Counted from the first letter of the stretch, positions 15,181 to 24,314 are shown. The stretch is DNA of 40,753 bases from Bradyrhizobium cajani (GCF_009759665.1 NZ_WQNE01000050.1:1-40753), one strand, 5' to 3'. Numbers and translations: made by a program. The notes: generated from the letters alone by a model not told the origin.

Positions 15181-16767
15181 TCAATAACCCAGCGCGCAGC
15201 CGTCCTTGCGCGGATCGGAACCGCCGGTGAGCGTGCCCTTGTCCCAGTCGATCCAGATCGCCTGGGCGCCGCCGAGCGGACCGACCACGCTGGTGGTCTT
15301 GTGGCCGAGCTTCTTCAGGCCATCGACGATCGCAGCGGGCACGCTGTCCTCGAGCTGGTACTGGCCCTCGTAGTGCAGGCCGCGCGGCATGTCGATCGCC
15401 TCCTGCACGTCGCAGCCATAGTCGAGGATGTTGGTCAGGAGATGGGTCTGGCCTGTCGGCTGATACTGGCCCCCCATCACCGCGAACGACATCGTCGAAC
15501 GGCCGCCCTTGGAGAGCAGGCCCGGCATGATCGTGTGCAGCGGACGCTTGCCGCCTTCGATGCAGTTGGGATGGCCGGGCTGGATGCGGAAGCCGCCGGC
15601 GCGGTTCTGGAACAGCACGCCGGTCTTGTTGGAGACGATGGCCGAGCCGAAGGAATGCGCGACCGAATTGATGAACGAGCAGACGTTGCGGTCCTTGTCC
15701 ACGACCGTAATGTAGATGGTGGAGGGATTCATCGGCGGTGCGACGTTCGGCAGATCGAGCATGCCGTCCATGCGGATCTTGCTGATGTACTCGTCGGCAA
15801 AGCCCTTTTCGAGCATCTCGGCGACGTTGATCTTCATGTGCTCGGGAGAGGCGACATGCATCTCGCGATTCATGTAGGCGATGCGCGCAGCTTCCGCCTC
15901 GAGATGGAAGCGCTCGACGCTGACCGGCGCGAACTTCGTCAGGTCGAAGCGCGACAGGATGTTGAGCATCAGCAGCGCGGTGACGCCCGGTCCGTTCGGC
16001 GGGCACTGCCAGACGTCGTAGCCCTTGTACATGGTGCCGATCGGCGTCGTCGTCTCGGTGGTGTGCGCGGCGAAATCGTCGAGCGTGTGCAGGCCGCCGA
16101 TTCCGCGCAGGGTCTCGACCATGTCTTCCGCGATCTCGCCCTTGTAGAAGGCATCGCGGCCGTCCTTGGCGATCGCGCGCAGCGTCTTGCCGAGCTCCGG
16201 CTGGCGGATGACATCGCCGGCCACCGGCGGCTTGCCGCCCGGCAACAGGTAACGCACGGTGTTGGTGCCGCCCTTGAGCTTCTCGAACTGGTTCTTCCAG
16301 TCGAAGGCGATGCGCGGCGCGACGACATAGCCTTCTTCCGCCGCCTTGATCGCGGGCTGGAGCAGGCGGTCGAAGCCGAACTTGCCGTGATCGCGCAGCA
16401 CGGTCGCAAACGCGTCGATCACGCCGGGGATCGAAACCGCATGCGCGGAAGTCAGCGGCACGGAGTTGATCTTGCGCTCGAGATACCAGTCGGCATTCGC
16501 CGCCTTCGGCGCGCGGCCGGAGCCGTTATAGGCAATGATCTTGCCCTCGCCGCGCGGCTGGATCAGCGCGAAGCAATCGCCGCCGATGCCGGTCGATTGC
16601 GGCTCGATCACGCCGAGCACGGCCGAGCCCGCGACCGCCGCGTCCACCGCCGTGCCGCCCTCGCGCAACACCTCGATCGCGGCGAGAGAGGCCTGCGGAT
16701 GCGAGGTCGCCACCATCGCGTTGGTGGCGTGGACCGTGGACCTGCCGGGGAAATGGAAGTTTCTCAT
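15181..16767 (-). CDS. Gamma-glutamyltransferase-family N-terminal-nucleophile hydrolase
   Basis: A 528-residue member of the GGT / cephalosporin acylase-like family. The first part has MVATSHPQASLAAIEVLREGGTAVDAA and GIGGDCFALI. The autoprocessing site is in NPSTIYITVVDKDRN, where Thr350 aligns with the catalytic N-terminal threonine of GGT seven residues before the conserved Asp. Downstream FINSVAHSFGS and PLHTIMPGL belong to the small subunit. No signal peptide is visible, unlike E. coli Ggt, so it is probably cytoplasmic. Candidate substrates are glutathione conjugates or other gamma-glutamyl or acyl amides, but not one can be chosen from sequence. The gene lies on the same strand as the Pao-like operon but behind a terminator, and it is divergent from trhO. 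Confidence 0.9.
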   Translation of the reverse strand: MRNFHFPGRSTVHATNAMVATSHPQASLAAIEVLREGGTAVDAAVAGSAVLGVIEPQSTGIGGDCFALIQPRGEGKIIAYNGSGRAPKAANADWYLERKINSVPLTSAHAVSIPGVIDAFATVLRDHGKFGFDRLLQPAIKAAEEGYVVAPRIAFDWKNQFEKLKGGTNTVRYLLPGGKPPVAGDVIRQPELGKTLRAIAKDGRDAFYKGEIAEDMVETLRGIGGLHTLDDFAAHTTETTTPIGTMYKGYDVWQCPPNGPGVTALLMLNILSRFDLTKFAPVSVERFHLEAEAARIAYMNREMHVASPEHMKINVAEMLEKGFADEYISKIRMDGMLDLPNVAPPMNPSTIYITVVDKDRNVCSFINSVAHSFGSAIVSNKTGVLFQNRAGGFRIQPGHPNCIEGGKRPLHTIMPGLLSKGGRSTMSFAVMGGQYQPTGQTHLLTNILDYGCDVQEAIDMPRGLHYEGQYQLEDSVPAAIVDGLKKLGHKTTSVVGPLGGAQAIWIDWDKGTLTGGSDPRKDGCALGY

Positions 16768-16965
16768 GCGAACTCTTGCTCTCTTGTGCCGTGGGCGCGG
16801 ACGGCGCGCATCTCGGAAAAACCGGGTCTACATGGCACATTCCGGCCCGCCGGGGCAATGCTGGCATACCAGGGAAATGGCTGCCATCCGCTGGACGTAT
16901 GGACCTTTTACCGGCCGGGACCATGCGGGTTTTCTGGGCGGCGCTCGCCTGCTAAACGAGCCGCC

Positions 16966-17748
16966 ATGATCTTCAAGGTCGCCGCCTTCTACCGATTCGC
17001 CGCCCTGCCCGATTACCGCGAGCTGCGGGAGCCGCTGCGCGCGTTCTGCGCCGGCCGGGCGCTGAAGGGCAGCGTGCTGCTCGCCCAGGAGGGGATCAAC
17101 GGCACGGTCGCCGGCGCGCCGGAGGCGATCGACGCCTTCGCTCACGAGCTCGTGCGCGGCGACATGTTCGGCGGCCGGCTGGACAATCTCGAACTCAAAT
17201 TCTCGACCGCCGAGGCAATGCCGTTCGGCCGGCTCAAGGTGCGGCTGAAGAAGGAGATCGTGACGCTCGGCGATGCAGCCGCCGATCCGACCCGCCAGGT
17301 CGGCACCTATGTCGATGCGAGCGAATGGAACGCGCTGATCTCCTCGCCCGACACGCTCTTGCTCGACACCCGCAATGCCTTCGAGGTGGCGATGGGGACG
17401 TTCGAGGGCGCGGTCGATCCCGGCATCGGGAGCTTTGGCCAGTTCAAGGATTTTGCCGCAGCGCGACTCGATCCGGCAAAGCACCGCAGGATCGCGATGT
17501 TCTGCACCGGCGGCATCCGCTGCGAGAAGGCGAGCGCGCATTTGCTCGCGCGCGGTTTTGCCGAGGTCTATCACCTCAAGGGCGGCATCCTGAAATATCT
17601 GGAAGAGGTGCCGGAGGCGCAGAGCCGCTGGCGCGGCGAATGCTTCGTGTTCGACGAGCGCGTCGCGCTCGGCCATGGACTGCGGGAAAGCGGCTTGCGC
17701 GAACGGAGCTTGCTCAAACAGGATATGGGACCCGGCCGTGACGAATGA
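16966..17748 (+). CDS. trhO: tRNA uridine(34) hydroxylase, rhodanese type
   Basis: A 260-residue protein of the TrhO (YceA) family. It uses molecular oxygen to make 5-hydroxyuridine at tRNA wobble position 34. Residues 1-100 form the N-terminal acylphosphatase-like fold (AFYRFAALPDYREL, GSVLLAQEGINGTVAG). A rhodanese domain follows, with LLLDTRNAFEVAMGTFEGAV and the active-site loop FCTGGIRCEKASAHLL, where Cys180 is the family's essential cysteine. The tail GECFVFDERVALGHGL is also characteristic. The ATG at 16966 matches the family's N-terminus; the frame stays open far upstream only as an antisense shadow of the neighbour. Its stop overlaps the slyX start. Confidence 0.93.
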   Translation: MIFKVAAFYRFAALPDYRELREPLRAFCAGRALKGSVLLAQEGINGTVAGAPEAIDAFAHELVRGDMFGGRLDNLELKFSTAEAMPFGRLKVRLKKEIVTLGDAAADPTRQVGTYVDASEWNALISSPDTLLLDTRNAFEVAMGTFEGAVDPGIGSFGQFKDFAAARLDPAKHRRIAMFCTGGIRCEKASAHLLARGFAEVYHLKGGILKYLEEVPEAQSRWRGECFVFDERVALGHGLRESGLRERSLLKQDMGPGRDE

Positions 17749-17956
17749 GATCAAGACGCTGAGCGAGCGCATAGACACGCTGGAGATGCGCATCGCCTAT
17801 CAGGACGACACGATCGAGACGCTGAACCAGACCATCACGGCGCAGTGGAAGCAGATCGACGCGCTGACGCGGCAGCTCGCACAGCTCAACGAGCGGCTGC
17901 AGGAGGCGGAAGCAAATGCGCCGGGACCCGCCAACGAGCGCCCGCCGCATTATTGA
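17738..17956 (+). CDS. slyX: SlyX family protein
   Basis: A 72-residue coiled-coil protein of the SlyX family. Its helix reads LSERIDTLEMRIAYQDDTIE then LNQTITAQWKQIDALTRQL, and it ends in the short conserved tail PPHY. The molecular role of SlyX is unknown. The start is GTG at 17738, which lies inside the last codons of trhO (TGA at 17746-17748), so the two are translationally coupled. An in-frame start at 17675 would only add trhO-overlapping residues unlike the family. Confidence 0.9.
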   Translation: MTNEIKTLSERIDTLEMRIAYQDDTIETLNQTITAQWKQIDALTRQLAQLNERLQEAEANAPGPANERPPHY

Positions 17957-17976
17957 GCTCTCCTGCCCAGGCGATT

Positions 17977-19881
17977 TTACTGACCCGACGCCTTGAGCAT
18001 CAGGCTGGCCACCTCGCCCGACATCATCAAGCGGTTGCGTCCGGCCTGCTTCGCGGCGTAGAGCGCCTGGTCGGCCGCCTCGACGAGCGATGCCACGCCC
18101 GCAGTACGCTCCAGCACCGGCCGGCAGGCCGCACCGCCGAGCGACGCAGTGACGCAGCCATACGCGCGGTTGCTGCTGTGGACGAGGCCCGCCTCGCGGA
18201 TCGCCCGCCGAATCCGGTCGCCGATCCGGGCGCAGCCTGAGGCATCGGTGTTCGGCAGCAGCATGGCGAACTCCTCGCCGCCATAGCGTGCCGCCAGATC
18301 GCCGGAGCGCTGCGTCTCGGCCGCAATGACCTGCGCCACAACACGGAGGCAGGCGTCGCCCGCGGGATGGCCGTATTCGTCGTTGTAGGCCTTGAAGTGA
18401 TCGACATCGATCATCAGCAGGGCAAGGCTCGAACGGTCGCGATAGGCCCGCGTCCACTCCTCGCTCAGCCGCTCGTCGAAGCGACGGCGGTTGGCGAGGC
18501 CGGTGAGACTGTCCTCGATCGCGAGCATCTCGAGCCTGGTCTCGAGCTCCTTCTGCTCAGTGATGTCACGCGAGATCGCCACCACGCCGTCGACGTCGCC
18601 ATTGACTTTGCGCGTCACCCGCAGGGTCGATTCCAGCCAGATCTCCGATTTCTCGCGATGCACGTTGCGGTAGGTGATCCGCGCCTCTTCCTTCTCGCCG
18701 TGTTTCATGGCGTCGACGATCGCCTGGACCTGCGGCCGATCGTCCGCATGAATGCCGGCGAGCGCAGGCGTTCCGATCAGTTGATTGGCGCGCCAGCCGA
18801 CGACGCGGACCGACGAAGGCGAGACATAGCGCAGCCGCTCGTCGAGCCCGATACGCGTCACCATGTCGCTGGAGCCCTCGGCGAGCAGGCGGAAATGGGC
18901 CTCTTTCTCGACCAGCGCAGCCGCCATGCGCTGGCCGCGCTGCAAATGCCGCACCAGCACCGCGCCGATGATGGCGATCAGCATGACCAGCGCGAGCACG
19001 AAGAGCATGCGGGAGATCGCGGCCGCGCGCCAGGGTGCCAGCAGTTCGTCCTTGTCGACGGTGGCGAGCAGGACGAGCGGGTAGCGGCCAGAGCGCTTGA
19101 AGAAGCTGACGCGCTCGGCGCCGTCCAGCGGCGACCTGAAATGGTAGGCGCCGCCCGGCCGCTGCAGGCTGGCGTCGCGGAACAGCGGCTTGTCGGCAAC
19201 GCTGCGTCCGACGAACTTGTCGTTGTTCGGGTTGCGGGCCACGATCAAGCCGTCGCCATGCGTCAGCGCCACCGAGCTGTTGCGGCCAATCTCGAACTGC
19301 TCGTAGAAGTGCGAAAGATATTTCGAGCTGATGGTCGCGAGCACCACGCCGCCGAAGCTGCCGTCCGGCTTGTTGAAGCGGCGCGACAGGGTAACGACCC
19401 ATTCGCCGTCGACGAGGCTCTTCACGGGCCGGCCGACATGGGGCTCTCGTTTCGGGGAGAGCTGGTGATGACGGAAGAACGCGTCGTCGCTGAGGGTCGA
19501 GCCGATCGTGCCGGGCAAGGTCAGCCAGTTGCCCTGATCGTCGGTGACGGCAAGGCTGTGGATGCGCTCGATCGCCTTCTTGCGCGTCTCCAGCAGGATG
19601 CGCAGCTTCGCGATCGTGGCGGGGCCGGCGCCGTCCATCTCCAGCCGGCTGACGACGCCGACGACGCCGGAATCCAGGAGATCGAGGCTGTCCTCGGCGT
19701 GCTGCGTCAGCGAGCGGGCGACGTTCGCCATCTCGGTCTCGGCGCCCCTGAGCACCGCATCGCGCGCGGCCCATTCGCGCCAGGCGCTGACGCCGAGGAT
19801 GGTCACGCAGGTGAGCACGACGAACGCCGCCGCGCGCAGCGGCAGACGGCTCCATCCGGCTCTTTGGGGTACAGCACTCAT
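17977..19881 (-). CDS. Membrane diguanylate cyclase: Cache sensor, PAS, GGDEF
   Basis: A 634-residue protein. TM1 (about residues 18-33) and TM2 (about 291-311) flank an extracytoplasmic dCache-type sensor of about 250 residues. A PAS domain with PAC motif follows at about 325-440 (ending GVVAISRDITEQKELE). The GGDEF domain is at about 452-620. The catalytic signature is intact as GGEEF at 534-538 (ARYGGEEFAML). The product-inhibition I-site RxxD is present as RSGD at 525-528, exactly five residues before it. The enzyme should make c-di-GMP from two GTP in response to a periplasmic ligand. No partner is adjacent. The gene converges on slyX with 20 bases between them. Confidence 0.93.
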   Translation of the reverse strand: MSAVPQRAGWSRLPLRAAAFVVLTCVTILGVSAWREWAARDAVLRGAETEMANVARSLTQHAEDSLDLLDSGVVGVVSRLEMDGAGPATIAKLRILLETRKKAIERIHSLAVTDDQGNWLTLPGTIGSTLSDDAFFRHHQLSPKREPHVGRPVKSLVDGEWVVTLSRRFNKPDGSFGGVVLATISSKYLSHFYEQFEIGRNSSVALTHGDGLIVARNPNNDKFVGRSVADKPLFRDASLQRPGGAYHFRSPLDGAERVSFFKRSGRYPLVLLATVDKDELLAPWRAAAISRMLFVLALVMLIAIIGAVLVRHLQRGQRMAAALVEKEAHFRLLAEGSSDMVTRIGLDERLRYVSPSSVRVVGWRANQLIGTPALAGIHADDRPQVQAIVDAMKHGEKEEARITYRNVHREKSEIWLESTLRVTRKVNGDVDGVVAISRDITEQKELETRLEMLAIEDSLTGLANRRRFDERLSEEWTRAYRDRSSLALLMIDVDHFKAYNDEYGHPAGDACLRVVAQVIAAETQRSGDLAARYGGEEFAMLLPNTDASGCARIGDRIRRAIREAGLVHSSNRAYGCVTASLGGAACRPVLERTAGVASLVEAADQALYAAKQAGRNRLMMSGEVASLMLKASGQ

Positions 19882-20049
19882 GCGGCAGAATTCTCCGATC
19901 GTTCGGAAACTCTGCCGCTTCTGTTATTGAACTCTGAAATTACCGCCGCAATGCGCGGCGATATGCCCGGTTTCCCGTAGTCGTACGGACGCAAGCATCA
20001 GCGCATCGCTAACAGACCATTAGCGAGCCTGTCGGAATCCGGCGTCGCC

Positions 20050-20265
20050 CTAGCTGAAGATGGCCTTGACCCTGTCCCACAGCGATGGATTGTCGGCGTC
20101 CGCATCGGCCTTCGAAGGCGTCGGTTGCGTGGCGCTCACGGGGTCGGAGGCCGGGAAGGTATCTTCCAGCCCGGCATCGAGCTTTCCGTGGCGATCGGCG
20201 GAGAGCGCTTCGCGCAGATCGTCGGCGTGCTTGTCGTGCGGCGCAGGGTTGAATCTCTCAGCCAT
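20050..20265 (-). CDS. Small conserved protein with FPASDP motif
   Basis: A 71-residue, acidic, hydrophilic protein with no signal or membrane segment. It contains LEDTFPASDPVSATQP, a short motif seen in many small alphaproteobacterial proteins of unknown function, and a basic amphipathic tail SLWDRVKAIFS. The ATG at 20265 has a very strong ribosome site, GAGGAGGA, seven bases upstream, which strongly supports real translation. It is divergent from hemE, with about 110 bases between the starts. I make no functional call. Confidence 0.82.
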   Translation of the reverse strand: MAERFNPAPHDKHADDLREALSADRHGKLDAGLEDTFPASDPVSATQPTPSKADADADNPSLWDRVKAIFS

Positions 20266-20374
20266 GAAATCCTCCTCGATTGGCTGGTCAACGCGGCGTA
20301 TTTGCGCTGGTTCCCCTGTTCCGCTCTGGCCTCTGGCGGTGTATCAGGAACCTCAATCTGCATCAGGACCGCTC

Positions 20375-21409
20375 GTGCCCCAGTCTGCGACAAAGCCCTT
20401 CATCGACGTGCTCTCCGGCCAGCGCCAGGCCATCCCGCCCATGTGGATGATGCGGCAGGCCGGCCGTTACCTGCCGGAATATCGCGAGGTGCGCGCCAAG
20501 GCCGGCGGCTTCCTCGATCTCTGTTTTTCGCCGGAACTCGCGGCCGAGGTGACGCTGCAACCGATCCGGCGGTTCGGCTTCGATGCCGCTATCATCTTCT
20601 CCGACATTCTGGTGATCCCCTATGCGCTCGGCCGCTCGGTGCGGTTCGAGGTTGGCGAAGGTCCGCGGCTCGAGCCGCTCGATGATCCGGCCAAGGTCGC
20701 GACGCTTGTGCCGCGCGCCGATCTCGGCAAGCTCGCGCCGGTGTTCGAGGCGCTGCGCATCGTGCGCGGCGAACTCGATGCCAAGACAGCGCTGATCGGC
20801 TTCTGCGGCGCGCCGTGGACGGTCGCGACCTACATGGTCGCAGGCCACGGCACGCCCGACCAGGCGCCGGCGCGGATGATGGCCTACCGGCATCCCGACG
20901 CGTTCGCAGAGATCATCGACGTGCTGGTCGAGAGCTCGATCGAATATCTGCTGGCTCAGCTCGCCGCCGGCGCCGACGCGTTGCAGATCTTCGACACCTG
21001 GGCCGGCGTGCTGCCGCCGGCCGAGTTCGCGCGCTGGTCGATCGAGCCGACGCGGCGCATCGTCGAAGGCGTGCGCGCCATAGTGCCGGATGCGAAGATC
21101 ATCGGTTTCCCGCGCGGCGCCGGCGCGCTGCTACCCGCCTATGTCGAGGCCACCGGCGTCAACGCCGTCAGCATCGACTGGACCGCGGAGCCGTCCTTCA
21201 TCCGCGAGCGCGTGCAGAGCAAGGTCGCCGTGCAGGGCAATCTCGACCCGCTGGTCTTGATCACCGGGGGCGCCGCCCTCGACCGCGCGATCGACGACGT
21301 GCTGGCGAATTTTGCGCAGGGACGGCTGATCTTCAATCTCGGCCACGGCATCCAGCCGGAAACGTCGATCGCCCATGTCGAGCAGATGCTGAAGCGCGTG
21401 CGCGGGTGA
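20375..21409 (+). CDS. hemE: Uroporphyrinogen decarboxylase
   Basis: A 344-residue enzyme that converts uroporphyrinogen III to coproporphyrinogen III by removing four carboxyl groups. Family signatures are PPMWMMRQAGRYLPEYREVR at the N-terminus, with the substrate-binding arginines; AAIIFSDILVIPYALG, with the catalytic Asp; GFCGAPWTVATYMV; and VAVQGNLDPLVL and FNLGHGIQPET near the end. Length is normal for bacterial HemE. The start is GTG at 20375, chosen because the family N-terminus (PQSATKPFIDVL) begins there and AGGA lies upstream. The long in-frame upstream part overlaps the divergent small gene and is unlikely to be translated. It faces the hemC-type gene tail to tail. Confidence 0.95.
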   Translation: MPQSATKPFIDVLSGQRQAIPPMWMMRQAGRYLPEYREVRAKAGGFLDLCFSPELAAEVTLQPIRRFGFDAAIIFSDILVIPYALGRSVRFEVGEGPRLEPLDDPAKVATLVPRADLGKLAPVFEALRIVRGELDAKTALIGFCGAPWTVATYMVAGHGTPDQAPARMMAYRHPDAFAEIIDVLVESSIEYLLAQLAAGADALQIFDTWAGVLPPAEFARWSIEPTRRIVEGVRAIVPDAKIIGFPRGAGALLPAYVEATGVNAVSIDWTAEPSFIRERVQSKVAVQGNLDPLVLITGGAALDRAIDDVLANFAQGRLIFNLGHGIQPETSIAHVEQMLKRVRG

Positions 21410-21583
21410 TTTATTTCGCTCTTGGGGAGCGGAAAAACAAAAACCGCGAAAACAACCCCATGCACAGTAGACAAGTCATTGAAAGATTTGGGCCGGCACG
21501 GCGCGCGCCCGCGCGCGTTTGACACGTCGGGCAAAACAGGCGCATGATGGCATCATCACGCCAATGACCATTTTGCGGCAGAC
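21410..21583. other. Region after hemE with GC-rich hairpin and unexplained short motifs
   Basis: No gene is visible. At 21501-21517 a run of alternating gcgcgcg around ccc can form a strong hairpin followed by tttga, which may end the hemE transcript. The stretch gcgaaaacaaccccatgcac at about 21446-21465 reads like intergenic motifs I associate with Bradyrhizobium genomes; I cannot verify this. It then runs directly into the two-hairpin repeat. Confidence 0.4.
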
Positions 21584-21687
21584 TAAAGCGCGATGAGATT
21601 AGGATGAATCATCATCGCGCTTTAGGTTGTAGTTTGAGCATGATCTTTTCGGAAAACCGCTGCGCACTTTTCCGGATCATGCTTTAG
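21584..21687. repeat. Two-hairpin repeat element, copy 1
   Basis: The first hairpin pairs taaagcgcgatga (21584-21596) with tcatcgcgcttta (21612-21624). The second pairs gcatgatc (21638-21645) and cggaaaa (21650-21656) with ttttccg (21668-21674) and gatcatgc (21675-21682), leaving a tttt bulge. It ends gctttag. A second copy lies at 25429-25529. The final tta on the plus strand (21684-21686) is the hemC stop codon. Confidence 0.92.
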
Positions 21688-22664
21688 CGAGGCCGGCTGC
21701 GCTCGATGATCTCAGCAGCGCCCTTCGTCAACAGATCCAACCCAACAGCGCGGCCGAGCTCACGCGGGCGATTGGCGGGGCCCGTGCGCGAGGCTTCGAT
21801 GATGGTGTTGCCGGAGAGGTCGAGCACGGACGCGGTGAGCGACATCTGATCGCCTGATATGGTCGAGAAGCCTGCCACCGGCGAATTGCAGTGGCCGTTC
21901 AGCACCCACAGCACTTCGCGTTCGGCATCGGCCGAGGCGTGCGCGGAGGGATCGTCGATCGATGACAGGATCTGCCGTGTCTGCCAATCCTGCGCGGCGC
22001 ATTCGACCGCGACGATGCCCTGCCCCGCCGCGGGCAGCATTTCCGCTGCGGTGAATTCGTAGGCGATGCGGCTGGCAAGACCGACGCGATCGAGCCCCGA
22101 GCGCGCCATGATCAGCGCATCGGCCGGCCCCACCGCGCCACCGTCCGGCAGGCGCTGCTTCTCGCCATTGTCGAGCTTGCGCACGCGCGTGTCGGCGGCG
22201 CCGCGGAAGTGGATGACCTCCACGTCCGGAAACAGCCGCCGCGCATAGGCGGCGCGGCGAACGGCGTTGGTGCCGATCTTGAAACCCTTGCCGCGGGACT
22301 GGCGCAGCGCCTCCAGCGTCACCCCGTCGCGCAGCACCAGCGCATCACCAGGCGGATCGCGCGACAGGGTGGCGCCGATGACGAGGCCGGGCGTGTCCTC
22401 ATTGCCCGGCATGTCCTTCAGCGAATGCATCGCCGCCTGCAATTCGCCCGACAGCACGGCGGCGCGGATCTGCGCCACGAAGGCGCCGCCCTTGCCGCCA
22501 TGGGGCAAGAGCTTGCTGGTCTGGTCGAGATCGCCGGTGGTGTCGAACTTGACGATCTCGACCTCGAGACCGGGCACGGCGGCGGTCAGGCGGCGCGCAA
22601 TCTCTTCCGTCTGTGCCAGCGCCATCGCGCTCTTGCGGGTGCCGATCTTCAGTCGCGTAGTCAA
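21684..22664 (-). CDS. hemC: Hydroxymethylbilane synthase (porphobilinogen deaminase), divergent form
   Basis: A 326-residue protein of the HemC family, which polymerises four porphobilinogens to hydroxymethylbilane. Visible conserved parts are KIGTRKSAMALAQTE, HSLKDMP with the catalytic Asp84, GTNAVRRAA, RGAADTRVRKLDNG, LPAAGQGIVAVEC and NGHCNSPVAGF, where Cys259 should hold the dipyrromethane cofactor. It departs from E. coli HemC in three ways: the position of Lys59 is an alanine (FVAQI), the GNV of RGNV is GAA, and about 11 residues (near 168-180) are inserted after KLDNGE. It is therefore possibly a paralogue. The start is TTG at 22664 with AAGGA seven bases upstream. The stop codon lies within a repeat element. 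Confidence 0.85.
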   Translation of the reverse strand: MTTRLKIGTRKSAMALAQTEEIARRLTAAVPGLEVEIVKFDTTGDLDQTSKLLPHGGKGGAFVAQIRAAVLSGELQAAMHSLKDMPGNEDTPGLVIGATLSRDPPGDALVLRDGVTLEALRQSRGKGFKIGTNAVRRAAYARRLFPDVEVIHFRGAADTRVRKLDNGEKQRLPDGGAVGPADALIMARSGLDRVGLASRIAYEFTAAEMLPAAGQGIVAVECAAQDWQTRQILSSIDDPSAHASADAEREVLWVLNGHCNSPVAGFSTISGDQMSLTASVLDLSGNTIIEASRTGPANRPRELGRAVGLDLLTKGAAEIIERSRPR

Positions 22665-22688
22665 GCTGTCGTCCTTTCGAGCCGCGGA

Positions 22689-24314
22689 TTACCGCGCATC
22701 CTCCAATATCATGTCGGAGGCCTTTTCGGCGATCATGATGATCGGCGCGTTGGTGTTCCCGGACACGAGGTCCGGCATGATCGAGCCGTCGACGGCGCGC
22801 AAGGCTTCGAGCCCCCTCACCTTCAGCCGCTGGTCGACCACCGCGAGCGCGTCATTGCCCATACGACAGGTCGAGGTCGGATGGTAGATGGTGCTGCCGC
22901 GCTCGCGGCAATAATCCAATATCTCGGCATCCGTGGATACCTTCGCCCCGGGATCATACTCATTGACCACGAACGGCTTCAGCGCCGGCGCATTCAATAT
23001 TCCGCGCAGGATCTTGATGCCCTCGACGTTGGTGGTCCGGTCGGTCTCGGTCGACATGTAGTTGATGCGGATCTCCGGTGGCACCGTGGGGTCCGCGCTC
23101 CGGATGCGCAGGGAGCCGCGGCTTTCGGGCCGGAGCTGGCACACGGATGCGGTGAAGCCGGAGAAATCGTGCAGCTTCTCGCCCATCTTGTCGGTCGAGA
23201 ACGGCAGGAAGTGCACCTGGATGTCGGGCGAGGCGAGCCGCGGGCTGGTCTTGAAGAACGCGCCCGCCGTGCCCGCCGCGATCGTCAGCCAGCCCTTGCG
23301 GAACAGCGCGTAGCGTGCGCCGGCCATCGTGCGGCGGAGCGGATGATTGATGGTGTCGTTCAGCGTGATCTTCTGCGAGCAGCGCATGACGATGCGCACC
23401 TGCATGTGGTCCTGAAGATCGTGGCCGACACCCGGCGCGTCCAGCACCACCTCGATGCCGTGCTTGCGCAGGAGATCGGCAGGCCCGACGCCGGAGAGCT
23501 GGAGCAGCTGCGGCGAGTTGTAGGCACCGCTCGACAGCACGACCTCCTTACGCGCGCGTGCGCGGCGCACCGTGGCGCCTTGCCGGTACTCGACGCCGAC
23601 GGCGCGACGTCCCTCGAACAGCACGCGCTGGCCGAGCGCGGAGGTCTCGATCTTGAGATTGCCGCGCGTCCTGGCGGGTCCGAGATAGGCCACCGACGTC
23701 GAAGCGCGGCGGCCGTTGCGGGTCGTGGTTTGGAACAGGCCGACGCCTTCCTGCGTGGCGCCATTGAAATCGGGATTGTAGGGCAGACCGGTCTCGACCG
23801 CGGCGTCGATGAAGGCCTTCGACAGCGGATCGGTGACGATCATGTTGGAGACCGGCAGCGGCCCGCCGGTGCCGTGATATTGATCGGCGCCGCGCGACTG
23901 GTTCTCGGCCTTCCTGAAATAGGGCAGCACGTCGTCATAGCCCCAGCCGGTGTTGCCGAGCTGGCGCCAGCGGTCGTAGTCCTCGTGCTGGCCGCGGACA
24001 TAGAGCAGGCCGTTGATCGAGCTCGATCCGCCCAGCGTCTTGCCGCGCGGCTGGAACACCTGGCGTCCCTTCAGCTCGGGCTCCGGCTCGGTCTGATACA
24101 TCCAGTTGACGGTCTTCTCCTTGAACAGTTTGCCGTAGCCGAGCGGCACGTGGATCCAGATGTTGGAATCCTTGGGGCCGGCTTCGAGCAGCAGCACGCT
24201 GTGCTTGCCGTTCGCGGAGAGGCGGTTGGCGAGCACGCAGCCGGCGGAGCCGGCGCCGACGATGATGTAGTCGAATTCCGGATCGATTGGTGTGAGGGAG
24301 GAATTTGCGTTCAT
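22689..24314 (-). CDS. GMC family FAD oxidoreductase (choline dehydrogenase-like)
   Basis: A 541-residue flavoenzyme of the glucose-methanol-choline family. The N-terminal FAD-binding motif is YIIVGAGSAGCVLANRLS (about residues 17-34) with the family Glu in LLLEAGP. GMC signature 1 is in GKTLGGSSSINGLLYVRG, and signature 2 is around SSGAYNSPQLLQLSGVGP. The C-terminus has the catalytic His in YHPTSTCRMG and the last FAD motif NAPIIMIAEKASDMI. It oxidises an alcohol, with choline-like or other primary alcohols as candidates. There is no signal peptide. A TetR regulator gene lies 53 bases upstream on the same strand, so it may be co-transcribed. The hemC-type gene follows 24 bases downstream. 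Confidence 0.92.
   Translation of the reverse strand: MNANSSLTPIDPEFDYIIVGAGSAGCVLANRLSANGKHSVLLLEAGPKDSNIWIHVPLGYGKLFKEKTVNWMYQTEPEPELKGRQVFQPRGKTLGGSSSINGLLYVRGQHEDYDRWRQLGNTGWGYDDVLPYFRKAENQSRGADQYHGTGGPLPVSNMIVTDPLSKAFIDAAVETGLPYNPDFNGATQEGVGLFQTTTRNGRRASTSVAYLGPARTRGNLKIETSALGQRVLFEGRRAVGVEYRQGATVRRARARKEVVLSSGAYNSPQLLQLSGVGPADLLRKHGIEVVLDAPGVGHDLQDHMQVRIVMRCSQKITLNDTINHPLRRTMAGARYALFRKGWLTIAAGTAGAFFKTSPRLASPDIQVHFLPFSTDKMGEKLHDFSGFTASVCQLRPESRGSLRIRSADPTVPPEIRINYMSTETDRTTNVEGIKILRGILNAPALKPFVVNEYDPGAKVSTDAEILDYCRERGSTIYHPTSTCRMGNDALAVVDQRLKVRGLEALRAVDGSIMPDLVSGNTNAPIIMIAEKASDMILEDAR

Noticed and set aside
15181..16767. Loss of the catalytic threonine in the gamma-glutamyltransferase-family protein
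   Set aside because: TTHxS is replaced by STIYI, but counting from the conserved Asp places Thr350 at the nucleophile position, so the active site looks intact.
15163..16965. Upstream extension of the trhO frame
   Set aside because: The extension is antisense to the gamma-glutamyltransferase-family gene. The trhO family begins at the ATG at 16966.
18367..19980. Plus-strand frame of 537 residues opposite the cyclase
   Set aside because: Same composition as other antisense shadows and fully overlaps a well-supported Cache/PAS/GGDEF gene.
20006..20026. Hairpin tcgctaa / ttagcga after the small FPASDP gene
   Set aside because: The stem is only seven bases and AT-rich with no T-run. Not good enough for a terminator call.
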